This document shows, piece by piece, positions 35,824 through 42,757 of a stretch of 64,000 nucleotides of DNA. How positions within the stretch are numbered: position 1 is the stretch's first letter; each line of letters opens with the position of its first letter. Origin of the DNA: an uncultured Bacteroidales bacterium (GTDB taxonomy: Bacteria > Bacteroidota > Bacteroidia > Bacteroidales > F082); contig ONJF01000004.1 of the NCBI GenBank assembly GCA_900318085.1, positions 1 to 64,000 of the forward strand, written 5' to 3'. Under the pieces are notes generated by a model. The model saw only the letters and a list, made by a program, of their open reading frames with translations. It was not told the origin of the DNA and made no database searches. The translations under genes and the position numbers were made by a program.

Positions 35824-36111
35824 TCATCTTGATCCATCGAGCTTTACGGCTGTGCCAGAAACATTTACCATGACACACGGCCCCACATCTGACACATCAA
35901 AATCAATCCTAATGCCGACGACAGCATCGGCACCAAGTTCGGCAGCCCGTTCTTCCAAATGTTTGAGGGCTACTGCACGGGCATTGGTGAGAATCGACAC
36001 ATAATACCTCTCTCCCCTGAATTCCTTGTTCTCGAAGGCTTCTCCAAAGACAATCCCCAAATATTCAGTGATCGTCTGTCCTTCAATGTTTGCTGTAGTA
36101 GTGAGTATCAT
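35824..36111 (-). CDS. YbjQ/UPF0145-like protein
   Basis: 95 residues; GQTITEYLGIVFGEAF and ERAAELGADAVVGIRIDFDV match the small YbjQ family (Pfam YbjQ_1, called heavy-metal-binding without firm proof), which forms pentameric rings. Length is normal. First gene of a two-gene unit with gltS, from the minus-strand promoter at 36156-36163. Confidence 0.85.
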   Translation of the reverse strand: MILTTTANIEGQTITEYLGIVFGEAFENKEFRGERYYVSILTNARAVALKHLEERAAELGADAVVGIRIDFDVSDVGPCVMVNVSGTAVKLDGSR

Positions 36112-36155
36112 ACTGCAACAGGTTTAATTATTCACTTATATTGCCTTTATCGCGG

Positions 36156-36163
36156 CAAAGATA
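36156..36163 (-). promoter_or_regulatory. -7 promoter element for ybjQ-like/gltS
   Basis: TATCTTTG on the minus strand, 44 bp before the ATG at 36111, divergent to the chromate transporter promoter. Confidence 0.6.
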
Positions 36164-36195
36164 ATGCATTTTTCAATCAATGAACGAAAAACCCT

Positions 36196-36203
36196 TATTT
36201 TTG
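36196..36203 (+). promoter_or_regulatory. -7 promoter element for the chromate transporter genes, 4 nt from the ATG
   Basis: TATTTTTG ends 4 nt before the ATG at 36208. With a start site about 4 nt beyond the element the mRNA would begin at or next to the start codon. Confidence 0.6.
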
Positions 36204-36207
36204 CAGC

Positions 36208-36873
36208 ATGAAAAAGGTGCTACAACTGTTCCTCACATTCTTCAAAATCGGGGCCTTTACCCTCGGTGGTGGCTATGCCATGCTGTCGATGGTGGAGAAA
36301 GCCGTCGTCGACCAGAAGAAGTGGATTCCCAACGACGAGTTTTGGGACATGATAGCCGTGGTACAGTCGCTACCTGGCGTCTTTGCCGTCAACACCGCCT
36401 TGTATGTAGGACATCGTGTGGCGGGAGTGAAAGGCGCTTTCGCCGCCATGCTGGGTGCCATCATCCCTTCCATCACCATCATTTTGCTGTTGGCCACGGT
36501 ATTTCATGAATATCGCGACAATCCGGTGGTGGAGCGTATCTTCAAGGGCATCCGTCCCTGCGTGGTGGCCCTCATCCTCGCCCCCTCGCTACGCATGATC
36601 AAGTCGGCCAAAGTGACATGGAAAACCGCCATCATCCCCATCGCCACAGTATTTCTCATCTGGTGGCTCAAGATCTCGCCTGCTTATGTCATCCTTGCCG
36701 CCATCGCAGGAAGTCTGATTTACGCTCTCGTCATAGGACGGAGGACAAAGGACGGAGGACAGAAGACGGAGGACAGAGAACAGAAGACAGAAGACGAAGG
36801 ACCGAAGATGAAGGGTGTCCTTAGTCCTCAGTCCCCAGTCCCCGGTCAAGAAAGAGAGGAGGTCAAGCCATGA
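36208..36873 (+). CDS. Chromate transporter (CHR family), first short subunit
   Basis: 221-residue membrane protein of the short-chain CHR type: LFLTFFKIGAFTLGGGYAML and SLPGVFAVNTALYVGHRVAG are hallmark segments, with six predicted helices in the first 180 residues. Short CHR proteins work as pairs to export chromate or related anions. The C-terminal 40 residues are hydrophilic and repetitive (GGQKTEDREQKTEDEG...), encoded by a simple GGACnnAG-type DNA repeat, and are not part of the family. The start codon lies 4 nt from the -7 element. Overlaps its partner by 4 bp. Confidence 0.88.
   Translation: MKKVLQLFLTFFKIGAFTLGGGYAMLSMVEKAVVDQKKWIPNDEFWDMIAVVQSLPGVFAVNTALYVGHRVAGVKGAFAAMLGAIIPSITIILLLATVFHEYRDNPVVERIFKGIRPCVVALILAPSLRMIKSAKVTWKTAIIPIATVFLIWWLKISPAYVILAAIAGSLIYALVIGRRTKDGGQKTEDREQKTEDEGPKMKGVLSPQSPVPGQEREEVKP
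36735..36845 (+). repeat. GGAC/AGAAGAC simple-repeat tract inside the 3' end of the first chromate transporter gene
   Basis: Imperfect units of the type GGACGGA, GGACAGA, AGAAGAC run for about 75 bp and are followed by the complementary style CTTAGTCCTCAGTCCCCAGT, so the tract can fold back. It is read through in frame, giving the KTED-rich tail. Confidence 0.75.
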
Positions 36874-37409
36874 TTTACTTACAATTGCTTTGGGTATTCG
36901 TGAAAATCGGCGTGCTGGGCTTCGGTGGCGGCTATGCCATGCTCTCGCTCATCCAGCACGAGGTGGTCGACCACTATGCTTGGATGACCACTACGGAGTT
37001 TGCCGACATGGTGGCCATCTCACAGATGACGCCAGGGCCCATCTCCATCAATCTGGCGACCTATGTGGGCTATAACACGGCGGGCTTCGGTGGTTCGCTG
37101 TTGGCCTCGTTCGCGCTTTGCCTGCCCTCCATCATCATGGTGTATCTCATCCTCCGATTGTTTATGAGCAAGAAGAACAACACCTTGATGACCAACACCT
37201 TGAAAGGCTTGAAGCCGGCCATCGCAGGACTCATCTTTGCCGCTGGCCTCGCGATGATGAACACGCAAAACTTCGTTGACTTCGGTCGCGGCCAGTACAA
37301 TATCAGCGTCATTATCTGCGTTTTAGCCTTCGTGGCGTCGTATTTCTTCAAAGCGAATCCTATAATACTCATTGTGCTATCAGGTGTGGTGGGATATTTT
37401 GCGTATTAA
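36870..37409 (+). CDS. Chromate transporter (CHR family), second short subunit
   Basis: 179 residues, six predicted helices: LQLLWVFVKIGVLGFGGGYAML and QMTPGPISINLATYVGYNTAG are the family signatures. ATGA overlap with the preceding subunit gene means translational coupling, typical of paired short-chain CHR transporters. Chromate as the real substrate is uncertain. Confidence 0.9.
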   Translation: MIYLQLLWVFVKIGVLGFGGGYAMLSLIQHEVVDHYAWMTTTEFADMVAISQMTPGPISINLATYVGYNTAGFGGSLLASFALCLPSIIMVYLILRLFMSKKNNTLMTNTLKGLKPAIAGLIFAAGLAMMNTQNFVDFGRGQYNISVIICVLAFVASYFFKANPIILIVLSGVVGYFAY

Positions 37410-37442
37410 ACTAAAATGAGAACCAGTGCTCAATACCGAACC

Positions 37443-37527
37443 GTCATTGCGGACTCGATCCGCAATCTCCCAAGTACAAGGGAAATCCCTTTTGCACTGG
37501 AGATGGCGGATGTACCTCCGCCATGAC
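37443..37527. repeat. Double-hairpin palindromic repeat, family B, copy 2
   Basis: 85-bp element, inverted with respect to copy 1 (22532-22618): GTCATTGCGGACTCGATCCG start, CTCCGCCATGAC end. Arms are almost identical to copy 1; the 30-bp centre is diverged. It fills the gap between the chromate transporter and the PNGase F gene. Confidence 0.8.
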
Positions 37528-37573
37528 GATTAAAGTCATTTTACCTCCCTAAAAGACAAAACACTCCAAGAAT

Positions 37574-39259
37574 ATGAAAAGAAACATCATCACCATCATC
37601 ATTCTCCTTTGGGCAGGCACCACTTTCGCTCAACACGCCCTTACCTACCAAAGCTACGCCAAGGGTGTTGCCGAACAAGACACGACCTCAATGCTGGTTG
37701 TTGAAAATGCAAAATGCTTAAAAATCAACACGCTAGAAAAATCCATTTCAAATCCCATCCCCGGTTACGCACAAAACATCACCTATGTTGATTATGTCAA
37801 CGACAGCATTTATTCGATTGTAGAATTCTCCGACAGTAAGTATTACAGTGCCCATTCATTCACCAACAACGATGTGGTTTTCAGCGAGGAAGGGGCAGAA
37901 AGCATGTTGGGCTATCCATGTAAGAAATACAAGACCAGCATCAACTCCAACACCATCGAGGTATGGATGACGGAGAGCCTCGGTTTTGAGGCCACACCCA
38001 TGCCAGGATTAGGCCATATGAAAGGCGTGATGGTGCGTTGCATGAGAAACGGCTCATATGTCACCGATCTGAAGGATGTGAAAGACCAGAAATATGCCAT
38101 GGTCGACATGATTCCTGACTATAAAGGCGAGCGCAAGACCGTTAAGGAACTCAACCAACTGCGCAAGGACAAACTCGTCATCCGCACCCCCATCTTTGAG
38201 GACGAGCAGATACATTTCGCAGACTACGAGCCGTTTACCCAAGAAATACCTTTTGACACGACAATTCATTTCAGCTATGGCACGCTCATCGTGAAACGGT
38301 TGAGACTGCCTGAATTCCCTGCACATTACCAACTCTTTGCAGAGATCCACCAGCGCAGCAATGGCGATGCCTACGACCGCTCTGCCTCAGTATTCGTCAT
38401 CCCCACAGAAAAGGTCATGAGTTTCAAGGACGGCCTGACAAAAGGCATCGAGGCGTTACCTGTTTTTGTCGGCAAAGACGGCAAGGAATACCAAGGCATC
38501 AAGGCGGAAAAGGACTACCTGCCGCCTGTCGAATTGGTGCGGTTTTTCACCTCTTTCGGCGCCGGTCATTTCAACGACAAGGTTCAAATAGACGGACTGG
38601 AATGGGCTGATGAAAACTACTACAAGATGGAAGTCAGCGAGTTGCGTGACCGTTTGCGCGGCGATGTGCTCATCGGTGTTTTCATCGGCAACTACGACAA
38701 GGGCGGACACAAGGTTTCCCTCGACCTTCTCGCCTACCCTGGCGATGACAAATGGAGCGACAAACCCTTGAAGCAACACTCCATCCCGCTGTTCAACACC
38801 TGCAACACATTGGAAATGAGCGGACAAAACTATGGACGACTATTCGCTACGGACACATTGGAATTGGAGTTTGAAATCCCCGAAAAGGCCAAGAACATTC
38901 GTCTGCGGTATATCAGCACCGGCCATGGCGGCTGGGACGGCGGCGACGAATTCAACCCGAAAGAGAATGCGATCTACATCGATGGCGCCAAGATGTTCAC
39001 TCACACCCCATGGCGCTGCGACTGCGCCACCTTCCGCGACCAGAGCCCCGTCTCGGGCAACTTCTGGAATGGGCTTTCCTCCTCCGACTACTCGCGTTCG
39101 GGTTGGTGTCCTGGCACGGCCACCAATCCCGTCTATTTCGACCTGAACGGTTTGAAACCAGGCAAGCACACCATCCGTATTGCCATACCGCAGGGCAAAG
39201 ACGAAGGTGAATCCTTCAGCCATTGGATGGTTTCAGGAGTGCTGCTGTATGAGTTATAA
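37574..39259 (+). CDS. Secreted GLPGLI-domain/PNGase F-like glycosidase fusion
   Basis: 561 residues with signal peptide (to about residue 20). Residues 20-190 resemble the GLPGLI family (IVEFSDSKYYSAHSF, MLGYPCKKYKTS, IEVWMTESLG), whose role is unknown. Residues about 235-561 match the two-domain peptide-N-glycosidase F fold: DAYDRSASVFV near 266 corresponds to the DEWDRYANVYV segment with the catalytic Asp60 of PNGase F. GHGGWDGGDEF near 455 holds an acidic pair at the place of Glu206, and GLSSSDYSRSGWCPGTATNP matches the RAGWCPG segment. It is therefore predicted to cleave N-glycans from glycoproteins in the periplasm or outside. No T9SS domain. The 3' end overlaps convergent aroC by 6 bp. 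Confidence 0.87.
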   Translation: MKRNIITIIILLWAGTTFAQHALTYQSYAKGVAEQDTTSMLVVENAKCLKINTLEKSISNPIPGYAQNITYVDYVNDSIYSIVEFSDSKYYSAHSFTNNDVVFSEEGAESMLGYPCKKYKTSINSNTIEVWMTESLGFEATPMPGLGHMKGVMVRCMRNGSYVTDLKDVKDQKYAMVDMIPDYKGERKTVKELNQLRKDKLVIRTPIFEDEQIHFADYEPFTQEIPFDTTIHFSYGTLIVKRLRLPEFPAHYQLFAEIHQRSNGDAYDRSASVFVIPTEKVMSFKDGLTKGIEALPVFVGKDGKEYQGIKAEKDYLPPVELVRFFTSFGAGHFNDKVQIDGLEWADENYYKMEVSELRDRLRGDVLIGVFIGNYDKGGHKVSLDLLAYPGDDKWSDKPLKQHSIPLFNTCNTLEMSGQNYGRLFATDTLELEFEIPEKAKNIRLRYISTGHGGWDGGDEFNPKENAIYIDGAKMFTHTPWRCDCATFRDQSPVSGNFWNGLSSSDYSRSGWCPGTATNPVYFDLNGLKPGKHTIRIAIPQGKDEGESFSHWMVSGVLLYEL

Positions 39260-40225
39260 GGAACCAGCTTTCTGTAACATCCCCATATCGACCGTCACCA
39301 TAGCCGCAAAGGCCTCGACCAAGACCAACGCTCTCGGCAAGGCGCACACATCGTGCCGCCCACCGATGGCGATTTGGAAGGTCTCCCCTGCCCGATTCAC
39401 GGTCTTTTGAGGTTGAGCGATACTCGGTATCGGCTTGAAAGCCACACGGAAAACGATATCATTGCCGTTGGTGATGCCGCCTTGAATACCTCCAGAGTGG
39501 TTAGTTAGAGTAGTGATTCTTCCGTCTTTATTGATAAAGGTGTCATTGGCTTCGGAGCCTTTCATCTGGGCGAGTGCAAAGCCATCACCAACCTCGAAAC
39601 CTTTCACGGCGGGAATGCTGAACATGGCATGGGCCAACTCGGCCGAAAACTTGCCGAACATAGGTTCACCCAAGCCCACCGGAACACCGACGATGCGGCA
39701 TTCAACAATGCCTCCCACCGTATCACCCTCTTTTCGGGCTTGTTCCGCATCGCCCATAGAGACTACCTCTGCGGATATTTTGATGTTTTTTTCTTTCAAT
39801 ATCTGCTTGGCAATGGCACCCGCCACCACGATGGGCAAAGTCGTACGAGCCGATGCCCTGCCGCCACCTCGCCAGTCGCGAATGCCGTATTTCTGCTCGT
39901 AGGTGAAATCGGCATGCGAAGGACGATATACATCTTTCAAAGCCTCGTAATCTTCCGACTTACCATCTTCATTGCACACCATAAAGGCAATGGGCGTGCC
40001 CAAGGTCACGTCATCGAGCAGGCCCGAAAGCCATTCGATTTGATCCGACTCCTTGCGTTGGGAGCTTTCAAAGGACTGCGCCGTCTTCCGTCTATGGAGT
40101 TCGCTATCAATAAAACCGAAATCCAGTTTCAGCTGCGAGGGGCAGCCATCGATAACGCCGCCAACGGCTATGCCATGCGACTCGCCAAAAGTGGTAAACC
40201 TGAAAAGATGTCCTATGGTATTCAT
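39254..40225 (-). CDS. aroC: Chorismate synthase (short form)
   Basis: Converts EPSP to chorismate with reduced FMN, last step of the shikimate pathway. Seen: FGESHGIAVGGVIDGCP, YRPSHADFTYEQKYGIRDWRGGGRASAR, NHSGGIQGGITNG, GRHDVCALPRA, all conserved. The protein is 323 residues, against about 355 usual: the segment between KISAEVVSMG and EGDTVGG lacks about 30 residues found in Bacteroides enzymes, in frame. The start at MNTIGHLFRF (40225) is chosen over an upstream ATG at 40255 because the -7 element lies between them. Confidence 0.93.
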   Translation of the reverse strand: MNTIGHLFRFTTFGESHGIAVGGVIDGCPSQLKLDFGFIDSELHRRKTAQSFESSQRKESDQIEWLSGLLDDVTLGTPIAFMVCNEDGKSEDYEALKDVYRPSHADFTYEQKYGIRDWRGGGRASARTTLPIVVAGAIAKQILKEKNIKISAEVVSMGDAEQARKEGDTVGGIVECRIVGVPVGLGEPMFGKFSAELAHAMFSIPAVKGFEVGDGFALAQMKGSEANDTFINKDGRITTLTNHSGGIQGGITNGNDIVFRVAFKPIPSIAQPQKTVNRAGETFQIAIGGRHDVCALPRALVLVEAFAAMVTVDMGMLQKAGSL

Positions 40226-40230
40226 AGCGA

Positions 40231-40238
40231 CAAAGGTA
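40231..40238 (-). promoter_or_regulatory. -7 promoter element for aroC, 5 nt from the ATG
   Basis: TACCTTTG on the minus strand ends 5 nt before the aroC ATG, giving a leader of only about 2 nt. Confidence 0.55.
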
Positions 40239-40360
40239 CAACAATTTAGTTTCAACCATCATATTTCGAAGAAAAACATTCAATATATTATGTTTCAATA
40301 TGTTACATAAAACAAAGAAAAATATTTTCAAAAAACGTTGGTGGGTAATAGAAAAATGTC

Positions 40361-40368
40361 TACTTTTG
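40361..40368 (+). promoter_or_regulatory. Promoter for the tRNA-Ser/tRNA-Pro pair
   Basis: TACTTTTG (-7) with TTG at 40338-40340, spaced 20 bp, the best-formed promoter in the window; tRNA-Ser begins 19 bp after it. Confidence 0.7.
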
Positions 40369-40387
40369 CACCGCAATTCACAGCCGA

Positions 40388-40476
40388 GGAGAGGTGGGTG
40401 AGTGGCTGAAACCAACAGTTTGCTAAACTGTCGTATCCAGCAATGGGTACCGGGGGTTCGAATCCCCCCTTCTCCG
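40388..40476 (+). tRNA. tRNA-Ser (anticodon GCT)
   Basis: 89 nt with acceptor GGAGAGG / CTTCTCC (one G-U), class II long variable arm, T arm GGGGG-TTCGAAT-CCCCC and anticodon GCT at 40422-40424 in the loop TTTGCTAAA. The CCA end is not encoded. Confidence 0.95.
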
Positions 40477-40486
40477 CGAAAGAAAG

Positions 40487-40514
40487 AAGACGATGGTTGC
40501 ATCGTCTTTTTTTT
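40487..40514 (+). terminator. Hairpin with T run between tRNA-Ser and tRNA-Pro
   Basis: Stem AAGACGATG / CATCGTCTT with a 4-nt loop followed by eight T. It has terminator form, yet tRNA-Pro begins at the next base (40515) with no room for a promoter after it. Confidence 0.75.
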
Positions 40515-40589
40515 CGGGGTATGGCGCAGTCCGGCTAGCGCACCTGCTTTGGGAGCAGGGGGTCGAAGGTTCGAATCCTTTTGCCCCGA
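40515..40589 (+). tRNA. tRNA-Pro (anticodon TGG)
   Basis: 75 nt with acceptor CGGGGTA / TGCCCCG, anticodon stem CCTGC / GCAGG, loop TTTGGGA (anticodon TGG at 40550-40552) and T loop TTCGAAT. No encoded CCA. Confidence 0.95.
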
Positions 40590-40601
40590 CTTGAAAATCA
40601 A

Positions 40602-40634
40602 GGAGTTACAAGGGTTTGTGACTCCCTTTTTTTT
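40602..40634 (+). terminator. Intrinsic terminator after tRNA-Pro
   Basis: Stem GGAGTTACAA / TTGTGACTCC (one wobble) with loop GGGTT region and eight following T. Confidence 0.8.
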
Positions 40635-40656
40635 GTTTTTCCAGAAATCAGGACAC

Positions 40657-40740
40657 AAAAAGGACACGCTTTTTCGAAACATCTCCTATCGCTTTCCTAT
40701 ACTTTTTAGTAACTCCCCTGCCAAAAAGGACACACTTTTT
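40657..40740. repeat. Duplicated 18-bp motif downstream of tRNA-Pro
   Basis: AAAAAGGACACGCTTTTT (40657-40674) and AAAAAGGACACACTTTTT (40723-40740) differ at one base and are 66 bp apart start to start; a shorter AGGACAC precedes the first. Nothing coding is recognisable here. The motif itself is partly palindromic. Confidence 0.6.
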
Positions 40741-40755
40741 GGACTGATTCAAAAA

Positions 40756-40780
40756 ATGCCGCCCCCCGAAGGGACGGCAT
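40756..40780 (-). terminator. Orphan minus-strand terminator-like hairpin
   Basis: ATGCCG.CCC / GGGACGGCAT hairpin with six A before it, so the T run lies on the minus strand. No minus-strand gene lies directly upstream of it. Confidence 0.5.
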
Positions 40781-40820
40781 CACGCAAATAAGTTGCTCAT
40801 TGCTTTTCAACGAAAAGTTT

Positions 40821-40828
40821 TATCTTTG
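40821..40828 (+). promoter_or_regulatory. -7 promoter element for the metallophosphatase gene
   Basis: TATCTTTG, 22 bp before the ATG at 40851. Confidence 0.6.
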
Positions 40829-40850
40829 CAAACCCTAATGACAAAGACAC

Positions 40851-41549
40851 ATGCCCACCTACAATATCATCGGCGACATTCATGGGAGAGATGCCTGGAA
40901 ACAACTCGTTGACGATAACTGCATCAATGTTTTCGTCGGTGACTTCTTCGACCCCTACGAATACTTTCCTATCGAGACAATGGAACGCAACTTCTTAGAG
41001 ATCACTGGATATAAGCAAGAACACATGGACAAAGTGGTACTACTCTACGGCAACCATGACATGTGTTATCTCCCCGATGTCTTCGAACGTACCAACCGTT
41101 ATGACCGCACGAATGCAATAAGGATCCGACAACTATTCGAGACCACAAAAGAGTTGTTTTACGGCGTCGCCTACGCCATCGGTGACGACTACCTTGTCAG
41201 CCACGCGGGAGTCACTTACCAGTGGAAAAAGAAATATCTGCCGAAGGCGGAAGACATCAGACCGACTCACATGGCATGTGCCATCAACAACCTATGGAAG
41301 CGCGACAAACGTCCGTTCACGTTTTTGCCCAACGACAACGGGTTTGACTACCATGGCGACGACCCGCATCATTCCCCCCTATGGGTACGCCCTAATTCGC
41401 TATGCCTTGGTAATCTTTACAATGGCACCTATGTCAAGCAGATTGTAGGTCACTCAAAGGTGAAAGAAATCGCCGAGATAGTTGGAGGCATCATCATGGT
41501 GGATTGCTTGGATACGGTGACCCAATCCTACAAGGTGGAGCACCCATAA
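40851..41549 (+). CDS. Calcineurin-like metallophosphoesterase
   Basis: 232 residues with all metal-binding motifs of the family: GDIHG (residues 8-12), GDFFDPYE, GNHDMCY, SHAG and GHSK. These coordinate a two-metal centre hydrolysing phosphoesters. The compact form resembles PP1-like bacterial Ser/Thr or ApaH-like phosphatases, but the substrate cannot be told from sequence. A single-gene unit between its own promoter and a bidirectional terminator. Confidence 0.88.
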   Translation: MPTYNIIGDIHGRDAWKQLVDDNCINVFVGDFFDPYEYFPIETMERNFLEITGYKQEHMDKVVLLYGNHDMCYLPDVFERTNRYDRTNAIRIRQLFETTKELFYGVAYAIGDDYLVSHAGVTYQWKKKYLPKAEDIRPTHMACAINNLWKRDKRPFTFLPNDNGFDYHGDDPHHSPLWVRPNSLCLGNLYNGTYVKQIVGHSKVKEIAEIVGGIIMVDCLDTVTQSYKVEHP

Positions 41550-41572
41550 CGAGAAGGAAAAAAGGACAAAAA

Positions 41573-41598
41573 AAAGGAACGACTTATGCCGTTCCTTT
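41573..41598. terminator. Bidirectional terminator between metallophosphatase and YegP-like genes
   Basis: Perfect stem AAAGGAACG / CGTTCCTTT with 8-nt loop, preceded by an A run and followed by T-rich sequence, between two convergent genes. Confidence 0.85.
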
Positions 41599-41619
41599 AT
41601 TCGTTTACAAGAATTACGT

Positions 41620-41955
41620 TTAAGCTTCCGTCAGGTCGACGATAGCGGCTTCGGGAGCATTACGCTTCACCGAGGCGATACCGTTTTTCATGGTAGTCTC
41701 GCTGGCGTACATCTGGCTGGTGCCAATGACTTGGCCATTGGTGGCCATCAAGTTGAAGAAAGGTTTGCCATTGCTGGACACCTTCACCTCAAAACGTTTA
41801 TCGTCCTGGCTGTTTTTCTTGACAGATTCGACGCCGTTGAGGCACGAAGCCTTGGTCTTGTAGCCTTGGCTGGTGAGGATGACTTGGCCATTGGTGGCCT
41901 TCAGGTTGAACTGGAACTCGCCGTTTTTCCTGCTTGTGATTTCAAATTTACCCAT
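41620..41955 (-). CDS. YegP family protein (two DUF1508 repeats)
   Basis: 111 residues containing two tandem copies of the about 48-residue DUF1508 unit: NGEFQFNLKATNGQVILTSQGY and NGKPFFNLMATNGQVIGTSQMY. YegP proteins are small cytosolic proteins of unknown function found widely in gut bacteria. The start MGKFEITSRKNG (41955) is chosen because a -7 element (TATATTTG, 41987-41994 minus) lies 31 bp before it and the longer frame has no family support. Confidence 0.92.
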   Translation of the reverse strand: MGKFEITSRKNGEFQFNLKATNGQVILTSQGYKTKASCLNGVESVKKNSQDDKRFEVKVSSNGKPFFNLMATNGQVIGTSQMYASETTMKNGIASVKRNAPEAAIVDLTEA

Positions 41956-42031
41956 AATTATCTGTTTTAAAGGTTGGTTTTCGCTGCAAATATACATTTT
42001 TTTCTTCGCTCCAAACAAAATTTGGATTTTT

Positions 42032-42757
42032 TTACTGCAATCTCGCCAGAAGCTCGTCGCGATAGCTGGCACCCACCGGCACCTTGTTGCCCGCCACCGT
42101 CACGTCGCTCTTATCAAGGTCTTGTATGTGCTTGAATGAGACGATGTAAGACTTGTGGACGCGCACGAACTTATCCTTGGGCAGAATCTCCTCCAAATCC
42201 TTCAATGCGAACAAGGCCGTGATGCGACGCTGCGTAGTGTGGAAGGTCACATACTCATGCTGTCCTTCAATGAAGAGCAAGTCATCATAATTGATTTTAT
42301 ACAGTTTGTAGTCTGCCTTCACAGTAATGAAGTCATTCGACTCGCTGATGGTGTCAGCTGCGGGCTTCTGAACGCCCATCACCTTTTGCTGTTCAGTGCC
42401 AATGGCCTTGTTGATGGCTTGGATGAAACGGGGAAAGTCGAACGGCTTGAGCAGATAGTCGACCACCGAGAGATTGAAAGCATCGACTGCATATTCGGAA
42501 TAAGCCGTGGTAAAAATAATGGCGGGCCTGTGTTCCAAACTTTTAGCCAAATCCAGACCTGTCAAGTCGGGCATCTGGATGTCGAGAAACATGATATCGA
42601 CCTGATGATCCTTCAAGACATTCATGGCTTCGATAGCATTGGAGCAGGTGGCCACCAGTTGCAACGACTCCACCTTCGACACATAGTCCTGCAGAAGCTT
42701 CTGTGCCAGATACTCGTCATCAACGATGATTACATTGTATTTTTCTTTTGTGTTCAT
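42032..42757 (-). CDS. LytTR-family response regulator
   Basis: 241 residues: receiver domain (VIIVDDEYLAQ; phospho-acceptor Asp in IMFLDIQMPDLTG; Thr/Ala in IIFTTAYSEYAVDAF; Lys in DYLLKPFDF) and C-terminal LytTR DNA-binding domain (about 140-241: LLFIEGQHEYVTFHT, FVRVHKSYIVSFKHI). The start overlaps the kinase gene's stop by 4 bp, so the two form an operon. The divergent efflux operon is a natural candidate target, by position only. Confidence 0.93.
   Translation of the reverse strand: MNTKEKYNVIIVDDEYLAQKLLQDYVSKVESLQLVATCSNAIEAMNVLKDHQVDIMFLDIQMPDLTGLDLAKSLEHRPAIIFTTAYSEYAVDAFNLSVVDYLLKPFDFPRFIQAINKAIGTEQQKVMGVQKPAADTISESNDFITVKADYKLYKINYDDLLFIEGQHEYVTFHTTQRRITALFALKDLEEILPKDKFVRVHKSYIVSFKHIQDLDKSDVTVAGNKVPVGASYRDELLARLQ

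Noticed and set aside
36208..37409. Chromate transporter pair as part of a heavy-metal resistance island
   Set aside because: No metal regulators, resistance genes or mobility genes nearby; short CHR pairs are ordinary chromosomal genes in Bacteroidota.
40402..40791. 129-codon frame running across both tRNA genes
   Set aside because: It translates through tRNA-Ser and tRNA-Pro and ends in terminator sequence; the tRNAs explain the DNA.
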